Source: Sphingomonadaceae bacterium
GTDB taxonomy: Bacteria; Pseudomonadota; Alphaproteobacteria; Sphingomonadales; Sphingomonadaceae
Assembly: GCA_019239785.1 (NCBI GenBank)
Contig: JAFAZM010000001.1
Span: forward strand, 1-5,593
Reading direction: 5' to 3'
DNA length: 5,593 nt
A model generated the notes under the pieces. The model was not told the DNA's origin, made no database searches, and saw only the letters and a list, made by a program, of their open reading frames with translations. How positions within the stretch are numbered: position 1 is the stretch's first letter; each line of letters opens with the position of its first letter. A program made the translations under genes and the position numbers. Positions 1-4,005 of the stretch are shown here, in pieces.

Positions 1-1
1 T

Positions 2-940
2 AATGCGCTCACCACCCTGCACGCCGGCTTCACCACGGTGCGCGACCTCGGCTCGCCGGGCACCACCGGCTTCGCGCTGAAGCGGGCGATCGACGAGGGC
101 CTGATCCCGGGCCCGCGCATGCTGGTCTCTGGCACGCCGCTCTCGACGATCGGCGGCCATGGCGACGTCGCCGGCTTTCGCCCCGAGGTGATCGCCGCGC
201 TCGACGGCCACAATACCTGCACCGGCCCGGACCAGTGCGCGGCGCGGGTGCGCGAGCTCGCCCGGGCCGGCGCCGACGTGATCAAGTTCATGGCCACCGG
301 CGGCGTGCTCAGCCAGGGCGATCGCGGCCTCGGCCAGTCCTTCACCGACGCCGAGATGCGAGCGATCGTCGAGACCGCCCATGCGCTCGGCCTCAAGGTC
401 GCGGCCCATGCCCATGCCGACGAAGGTATCGCCGCGGCGGTCCGCGCCGGCGTCGATTCGATCGAGCACGGCACCTTCGTCAGCCCGGCGACGATCCAGC
501 TGATGCGCCAGCACGGCACCACTTTGGTGCCGACCCTGATGGCCTTCGTCGGCATCCGCGAGCGGCTCGGCCACAACGTCTACACGCCGCTGGTCGAATC
601 GAAGGTCCGGATGACGCTCGAAGTGGTCGGCCGCGCCGCCAGGCTGGCGCACGAGGCCGGCGTGCCGGTCGTGTTCGGCACCGACGCCGGCGTCTACGAG
701 CATGGCCGCAATGCCGGCGAGTTCGTCGAACTGGTCGAGCGCGCCGGCCTGACGCCGCCGCAGGCGCTCGCCGCCGCCACCACGGGCGCGGCTCATCTGC
801 TCGGCCTCGACAACGAGGTCGGGCGGATCGCGCCCGGCCTTTCCGCCGACCTGATCGCGGTCGACGGCGATCCGCTCGCCGACCCGCACGTGCTCCAGCA
901 TGTCGGCTTCGTCATGGTCCGGGGCCATGTCGTGGAATGA
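2..940 (+). CDS. Amidohydrolase-family metal-dependent hydrolase (imidazolonepropionase/Xaa-Pro dipeptidase-like), 5' truncated by window edge
   Basis: The reading frame is open from base 2 to the TGA at 938-940, so the gene starts upstream of the window; the GTG at 38 is internal, because the codons before it already read conserved family sequence (LHAGFTTVRDLGS). Visible metal-site elements of the amidohydrolase TIM barrel are the lysine in DVIKFMATGG (284-286, candidate carboxylated bridging lysine), histidines in AAHAHADEG (407 and 413), the histidine in SIEHGTF (467-469) and the aspartate in FGTDAG (683-685). The C-terminal GRIAPGLSADLIAVDGDPL is the usual small beta-domain return. The N-terminal HxH metal motif and any signal peptide lie outside the window. 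Family members characterised in Caulobacter and elsewhere are dipeptidases or carboxypeptidases acting on L-Xaa-Arg/Lys or Xaa-Pro, but the substrate cannot be read from this sequence. The stop overlaps the start of the next gene (ATGA), implying translational coupling. Confidence 0.88.
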   Translation, partial: NALTTLHAGFTTVRDLGSPGTTGFALKRAIDEGLIPGPRMLVSGTPLSTIGGHGDVAGFRPEVIAALDGHNTCTGPDQCAARVRELARAGADVIKFMATGGVLSQGDRGLGQSFTDAEMRAIVETAHALGLKVAAHAHADEGIAAAVRAGVDSIEHGTFVSPATIQLMRQHGTTLVPTLMAFVGIRERLGHNVYTPLVESKVRMTLEVVGRAARLAHEAGVPVVFGTDAGVYEHGRNAGEFVELVERAGLTPPQALAAATTGAAHLLGLDNEVGRIAPGLSADLIAVDGDPLADPHVLQHVGFVMVRGHVVE

Positions 941-1617
941 GCGTGACGGGTGAAAGCGACTATCGGATCCGGATCGGCCACGAGGTCCGGAAGCGGCTGG
1001 AAGGCGCGCCGAACGCGCTGAAGATCGATTCCTACGATCTCGACATGTTCATCGTCCGCGATTTCCTCGACCATGCCGATTGCGACACCCTCGTCGCGAT
1101 GATCGACGCCAACCGCACGCCGTCCAAATTGCTCTCGCCCTCGGCGGACCCGGACTTCCGTACCAGCGACAGCTGCAACCTCGATCCCTTCGATCCCTTC
1201 GTCCAGAAGATCGAGGCGAAGATCGCCGGCCTGCTCGGCATCGAGCCGAGCCATGGCGAGACGATGCAGGGCCAGCGCTACGCGCCCGGCCAGCGCTTCA
1301 AGCTGCACCACGATTTCTTCGAGACCCACCAGCCTTATTGGGAGGAGATGGCCCGCTGCGGCGGCCAACGCACCTGGACCGCGATGATCTTCCTCAACCA
1401 TGTCGAGGGCGGCGGCGAGACCGGCTTTCCCCGGATCAGCGTCAAGGTCACGCCGCGCAAGGGCAACATGCTGGTCTGGAACAACCTCAACATCATCGGC
1501 GAGCCCAATTATTTCTCGCTGCACGAGGGCATGCCCGTGACCGCGGGCACGAAGTACATCATCACCAAATGGCACCGCGAGCGGCCGTGGACCTATTGCA
1601 CGGCGCAGGTTTATTGA
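937..1617 (+). CDS. Prolyl 4-hydroxylase-like 2-oxoglutarate/Fe(II)-dependent dioxygenase
   Basis: A 226-residue protein, close to the usual length of stand-alone bacterial P4Hc enzymes. The start is the ATG at 937, which overlaps the preceding stop as ATGA; the open frame extends upstream only as a shadow of the amidohydrolase gene. The double-stranded beta-helix metal site is complete: HxD at H124 and D126 in RYAPGQRFKLHHDFFE, the distal histidine H196 in SLHEGMPV, and the 2-oxoglutarate-binding lysine K206 in GTKYIITKW. The GGGETGFP segment (residues 158-165) and GNMLVWNN (176-183) are also typical of the P4H family. Such enzymes couple oxidative decarboxylation of 2-oxoglutarate to hydroxylation of a prolyl or other residue. 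The substrate is unknown: it may be a peptide, a protein or free amino acid. No signal peptide is visible, so it should be cytoplasmic. Confidence 0.93.
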   Translation: MSVTGESDYRIRIGHEVRKRLEGAPNALKIDSYDLDMFIVRDFLDHADCDTLVAMIDANRTPSKLLSPSADPDFRTSDSCNLDPFDPFVQKIEAKIAGLLGIEPSHGETMQGQRYAPGQRFKLHHDFFETHQPYWEEMARCGGQRTWTAMIFLNHVEGGGETGFPRISVKVTPRKGNMLVWNNLNIIGEPNYFSLHEGMPVTAGTKYIITKWHRERPWTYCTAQVY

Positions 1618-1629
1618 GCTCCTAAAGTC

Positions 1630-1647
1630 CTCCCCTTGATGGGGGAG
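1630..1647. terminator. Hairpin in convergent gap, possible bidirectional terminator
   Basis: A six-base-pair stem CTCCCC (1630-1635) / GGGGAG (1642-1647) encloses a six-base loop between two convergent genes, the dioxygenase ending at 1617 and ecfG ending at 1696. Read on the minus strand, the stem is followed by a short GACTTT run; on the plus strand no T tract follows. The stem is short, so this is a weak candidate for a shared terminator. It could equally be a remnant of a dispersed intergenic repeat. Confidence 0.4.
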
Positions 1648-1665
1648 AGGCTAAATCTAGCGGCT

Positions 1666-1680
1666 CCGGATCAAGTCAGG
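1666..1680. repeat. Degenerate small palindromic intergenic element
   Basis: CCGGA-TCAAG-TCAGG is an imperfect inverted repeat with one mismatched pair. On the minus strand it reads CCTGACTTGATCCGG, which resembles the CCGGACTTGATCCGG-type motif scattered between genes in many alphaproteobacterial genomes. It sits just after the ecfG stop, in the convergent gap. Identity as a repeat rests on recollection of that motif; only one copy lies in this window. Confidence 0.35.
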
Positions 1681-1695
1681 CACGACTACGAGGAC

Positions 1696-2370
1696 TCAGG
1701 CCTCGTCCGTTCCCTCATCCTCGTCGCTCGGCTCGCGGTCGCGGCTGAGCTCGTCGACTTCGCTCATGATCGTCTGCAGCGCGGTCTGGTTCTCGACCGT
1801 CTGGTGCGAACGGCGGGAGGGCAATTTGCCCTCGGTCAGCAGCGCCTCGAGCGCGACGCGGCCGCGGGCGACGCGGCTCTTGATCGTGCCGACCGCGCAG
1901 CCGCAAATCTCGGCCGCCTCCTCATAGGCGAAGCCGCCGGCGCCAACCAGGATCAAAGCCTCGCGCTGCGGCTGCGGCAGATGCAGCAGGGCGCGCTGCA
2001 TGTCGCCCAATTCGATATGCCGGTCCTGGCTCGCCGGCGCGGCGAGCAGCTTCGAGGCGGTGATCTCGTCCCATTCGCCCTTGAAGCGGGCGCGGCGCAT
2101 CTGGCTGAGGAAGAGGTTCCTGAGGATGATGAAGGTCCAGGCGCGCATGTTGGTGCCGGCCTGGAAACGCTTGCGCGCCGCCCAGGCCTTCAGCAGCGTC
2201 TCCTGGACGAGATCGTCGGCGAGGTCACGGCTGCCCGACAGTGAGCGGCCGAAGGCGCGCAGATGGGGGATGACGAGGGTCAGCTGCTGCTTGAACTGAT
2301 CGTCGGGCAGCGGCGCCCATTCGCCCCCGCCTGCCACTTCCTTCTCTTGCGCCGGCTCCTGGCCCGCCAT
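1696..2370 (-). CDS. ecfG: General stress response ECF sigma factor EcfG
   Basis: Encodes the sigma factor that directs RNA polymerase to GGAAC/CGTT stress promoters and is held inactive by NepR. Residue numbers count from the TTG codon at 2373-2371; the chosen ATG (2370) is codon 2 of that count and gives 224 residues. Region 2 spans about 27-95, with IPHLRAFGRSLSG, the DDLVQETLLKAW core (53-64) and GTNMRAWTFIILRNLF (73-88). Region 4 spans about 122-175, with LPQPQREALILVGAGGFAYE and the helix-turn-helix AAEICGCAVGTIKSRVARGR (153-172). These match the EcfG subgroup closely. ATG 2370 is preferred because AGGGG lies six bases before it, whereas the TTG would have only three. After region 4 comes an unusually long tail (about 176-225) ending in a highly acidic stretch (EPSDEDEGTDEA). 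The gene lies downstream of a small membrane-protein gene and an EcfG promoter, implying positive autoregulation. Confidence 0.95.
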   Translation of the reverse strand: MAGQEPAQEKEVAGGGEWAPLPDDQFKQQLTLVIPHLRAFGRSLSGSRDLADDLVQETLLKAWAARKRFQAGTNMRAWTFIILRNLFLSQMRRARFKGEWDEITASKLLAAPASQDRHIELGDMQRALLHLPQPQREALILVGAGGFAYEEAAEICGCAVGTIKSRVARGRVALEALLTEGKLPSRRSHQTVENQTALQTIMSEVDELSRDREPSDEDEGTDEA

Positions 2371-2402
2371 CAACTGCCCCTAACGATCTTCATGGTTGCG
2401 GA

Positions 2403-2420
2403 CGGCGCCGGGCGGCGCCG
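2403..2420. other. GC-rich hairpin in the ecfG leader
   Basis: CGGCGCC (2403-2409) and GGCGCCG (2414-2420) form a perfect seven-base-pair stem with a GGGC loop, in the 73-base gap between the small membrane gene and ecfG. An alternative pairing, ACGGCG (2402-2407) with CGCCGT (2419-2424), is also possible. No T run follows on the minus strand, so it is not a normal intrinsic terminator. It may affect mRNA processing, stability or ecfG translation, or be a chance product of high GC. Confidence 0.35.
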
Positions 2421-2443
2421 CCGTGCCCCGCCGGAGATAAGGA

Positions 2444-2584
2444 TTACCGGCGGACAAACAACAGGATTATGAGCGCGAATGCGATCACGACGAGGGCAAG
2501 GCCCCAGCCCAGGATGAAGCGCGTCATCCGCGGCGTCGAACCGGCGCGCGCGTCGGTCGTGCTGATGTGGTCGGGTTCGGCCAT
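2444..2584 (-). CDS. Small single-pass membrane protein (46 aa) in the ecfG transcription unit
   Basis: A 46-codon gene running from ATG at 2584 to TAA at 2446-2444, with a good ribosome binding site (AGGA, six bases before the ATG). The protein begins MAEPDHISTTDARAGSTPRM, a polar stretch of about 22 residues, followed by one hydrophobic helix at about 23-44 (FILGWGLALVVIAFALII, then LLFV) and a terminal RR. No cleavage site is visible, so it should stay anchored in the inner membrane. It lies directly downstream of a full-consensus EcfG promoter and 73 bases upstream of ecfG in the same direction, so it should be stress-induced and co-transcribed with the sigma factor. I do not recognise a named family and assign no function. 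Coding status is supported by the ribosome site, the clean helix and the promoter spacing. Confidence 0.8.
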   Translation of the reverse strand: MAEPDHISTTDARAGSTPRMTRFILGWGLALVVIAFALIILLFVRR

Positions 2585-2620
2585 TTCTCGTCCTGACGGA
2601 GTTCCACTCGTTACGCGGGC

Positions 2621-2645
2621 AACGCGCGCTTACCGCGCCGGTTCC
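2621..2645 (-). promoter_or_regulatory. EcfG-dependent promoter (GGAAC-N16-CGTT)
   Basis: On the minus strand GGAAC (2645-2641) is followed by exactly 16 bases and CGTT (2624-2621), the full consensus recognised by EcfG sigma factors. The -10 element lies about 36 bases before the ATG of the small membrane gene at 2584, giving a leader of roughly 30 bases. It lies between phyR and the small gene, so it separates the ecfG unit from phyR readthrough and predicts autoregulation of ecfG. A second GGAAC at 2605-2601 has no matching -10 element. Confidence 0.85.
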
Positions 2646-2691
2646 GCGCCCGAGTCCTACCCCGTACTCACCCCATATGCCTTATCCTGGG

Positions 2692-3489
2692 TCAGGCCGG
2701 CACCGTCGCCGCGTCGAAGAACAGGGCCTGGGCGATCGCCGCCTTCACCGTCGAGCGCTGGAACGGCTTGGTGATCAGGAAGGTCGGCTCCGGCCGCTCG
2801 CCGGTGAGCAGCCGCTCGGGGAAGGCGGTGATGAAGATCACCGGCACCGAGAACTCGGCGAGGATGTCCTTGACCGCGTCGATGCCCGAACTGTCGTCGG
2901 CGAGCTGGATGTCGGCGAGGACCAGGCCCGGCCGCCGCGCCATCGCCTGCGACACCGCCTCGTCGCGGGTGACGGCGACGCCGGTGACGTTGTGGCCGAG
3001 GTCGCGGACGATCGTCTCGATGTCCATCGCGATGATCGGCTCGTCCTCGATGATCAGCACCTCGGCGCGGGTCTGCCGCTCGATCTCCGCGAGCGCCTCG
3101 GCGACCAGGCTCTCGACCTCGGGCCCGGAGGCGCCGATCAGATAGCCCGCATCCTCGGGCGTGAAGCCTTCCATCGCCGTCAGCAGCAAAGCCTGGCGCG
3201 ACAGCGGCGTGATCCGCGACAGCCGCGCCCTCGCGATGTCCTCGGGATTGCCGCCCTCCCCGGCATGGCCGGGCTCCTCCTCGACATTGGCGGTCGACCA
3301 GATGGCGTGGAAGGTGCGGTAGAGGCCGAGCCGCGGATCGACGTCGCGCGGGAAGTCGTCCGGCGCCGCGACGATCGCCTCCAGGGTGGCGCGGACGAAG
3401 GCGTCGCCATGCGCCTGGCTGCCGGTGAGGGCGCGGGCGTAGCGGCGGAGGAAGGGAAGATGCGGCGCGAGTTCCTGGCCAAGCGACAT
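2692..3489 (-). CDS. phyR: General stress response regulator PhyR (sigma-like domain plus receiver)
   Basis: A 265-residue protein, the normal PhyR length. Residues 1-140 form the sigma-factor mimic: a region-2-like part (about 5-65, LAPHLPFLRRYARALTGS) and a region-4-like part (about 88-138, ITPLSRQALLLTAMEGFTPE and what follows). Residues 142-258 are a CheY-like receiver with acidic pocket E148/D149 in VLIIEDEP, phospho-acceptor D193 in LVLADIQL, switch threonine T221 in FITAFPE and lysine K241 in ITKPFQ. On phosphorylation of D193 the receiver releases the sigma-like domain, which binds NepR and frees EcfG. The ATG at 3489 is the first possible start, because an in-frame TGA lies seven codons upstream; GAGGAG sits 11 bases before it, slightly far. 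The gene is divergent from nepR and lies upstream of the small membrane gene and ecfG. Confidence 0.97.
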   Translation of the reverse strand: MSLGQELAPHLPFLRRYARALTGSQAHGDAFVRATLEAIVAAPDDFPRDVDPRLGLYRTFHAIWSTANVEEEPGHAGEGGNPEDIARARLSRITPLSRQALLLTAMEGFTPEDAGYLIGASGPEVESLVAEALAEIERQTRAEVLIIEDEPIIAMDIETIVRDLGHNVTGVAVTRDEAVSQAMARRPGLVLADIQLADDSSGIDAVKDILAEFSVPVIFITAFPERLLTGERPEPTFLITKPFQRSTVKAAIAQALFFDAATVPA

Positions 3490-3621
3490 GTCGGTTGCGA
3501 CTCCTCAATGATCTCAGGGCCTATTGGGTGGACACCGGCGTGAAAGCAACCCCGTGACGGCGGCGCAACGACGCGCACGAAAGCGGGAAAAATCGGCCCT
3601 GCCCCGCCCTCGCACCAGAGT

Positions 3622-3646
3622 GGAACAATCGGCGGAGTTTTTTGTT
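3622..3646 (+). promoter_or_regulatory. Probable EcfG-dependent promoter for nepR and the sensor gene
   Basis: GGAAC (3622-3626), 16 bases, then TGTT (3643-3646): a perfect -35 element with a -10 element one base off the CGTT consensus. It sits in an AT-rich patch of the phyR-nepR gap and would start transcription roughly 120 bases before the nepR TTG. NepR is commonly under EcfG control as a negative feedback loop, which fits this site. Confidence 0.65.
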
Positions 3647-3649
3647 TCC
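3624..3649 (-). promoter_or_regulatory. Candidate EcfG-type promoter for phyR, overlapping the nepR promoter
   Basis: On the minus strand GGAAAC (3649-3644) is followed by 16 bases and TGTT (3627-3624). The -35 element carries one extra A relative to GGAAC, so it is a weaker match. The site is nearly the mirror image of the plus-strand promoter, each -35 covering the other's -10. No better GGAAC element is seen upstream of phyR in 3490-3620. Confidence 0.35.
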
Positions 3650-3760
3650 AATGCCGCGCGGCCCGCTTATTCGGAGCCGCCGATTCTGTGCGTCTGTTCA
3701 GCGGGACGGCTTGTACCGGGGCTTCTCTGACAGGCTTGGATTTTGGGCGGCGCGGGCCGT

Positions 3761-3766
3761 GAGGGG
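3761..3766 (+). promoter_or_regulatory. Ribosome binding site that decides the nepR start
   Basis: GAGGGG lies eight bases before the TTG at 3775, a good spacing. It overlaps the in-frame GTG at 3766, which would leave that codon without a usable ribosome site. This favours the TTG as the nepR start. Confidence 0.6.
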
Positions 3767-3774
3767 TGATTGAT

Positions 3775-3975
3775 TTGACCTTGCCAGCGGACAAGAAGGG
3801 CAAGCGTACGGCCAGCCAGGACTCCAAGAAGACGTCCCACATCGCTCCGGAGAGCAGGGGCCGCAAGCGCACGCCCTCGGGCGAGATCGGCAGCGCCTTG
3901 CGCCACGTCTATGACGGCGCGCTCAACGAGGACATTCCGCCGGAAATGCTCGATCTGCTGGGGAAGCTCGGCTAA
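3775..3975 (+). CDS. nepR: Anti-sigma factor NepR
   Basis: A 66-residue protein with the typical small NepR size. The first 36 or so residues are charged and probably disordered (ADKKGKRTASQDSKK). The conserved two-helix core follows: EIGSALRHVYDGALNEDIPP, then EMLDLLGKLG at the very C terminus, the portion that wraps EcfG or, after stress, the PhyR sigma-like domain. The start is taken as TTG 3775 because GAGGGG is eight bases upstream; an in-frame GTG at 3766 would add three residues. The gene is divergent from phyR and followed after 30 bases by the sensor gene. Unlike Caulobacter, where nepR is next to the sigma gene sigT, here nepR lies apart from ecfG, with phyR and a small gene between. 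An EcfG-type promoter upstream predicts negative feedback. Confidence 0.93.
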   Translation: MTLPADKKGKRTASQDSKKTSHIAPESRGRKRTPSGEIGSALRHVYDGALNEDIPPEMLDLLGKLG

Positions 3976-3990
3976 TCGCGGCCACGCGAT

Positions 3991-3999
3991 GAGGAAGGA
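3991..3999 (+). promoter_or_regulatory. Ribosome binding site that decides the sensor-gene start
   Basis: GAGGAAGGA ends six bases before the TTG at 4006. The next in-frame candidate, ATG at 4030, has no such site upstream, so the TTG is chosen. Confidence 0.7.
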
Positions 4000-4005
4000 C
4001 TTTCC

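Noticed and set aside
235..936. N-terminal extension of the dioxygenase frame back to 235
   Set aside because: This part overlaps the amidohydrolase gene in another frame and translates to Arg/Pro-rich low-complexity sequence; the ATGA start at 937 gives the normal family length.
793..1575. Minus-strand frame of 260 codons opposite the dioxygenase
   Set aside because: The plus strand encodes a dioxygenase with a full catalytic set; the minus translation shows no domain.
1636..2244. Plus-strand frame of 202 codons opposite ecfG
   Set aside because: ecfG on the minus strand has clear sigma regions 2 and 4; this frame is its shadow.
2601..2605. Second GGAAC on the minus strand near the small membrane gene
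   Set aside because: No CGTT-like -10 element lies 16 or 17 bases downstream; the bases there are the start codon region of the small gene.
2677..3543. Plus-strand frame of 288 codons opposite phyR
   Set aside because: It is the complement of the well-supported phyR gene and has low-complexity Arg/Asp/Gly-rich content.
3524..3730. Plus-strand 68-codon frame in the phyR-nepR gap
   Set aside because: It covers the promoter region, has no good ribosome site and resembles no protein family; the stretch is better explained as leader and promoter DNA.
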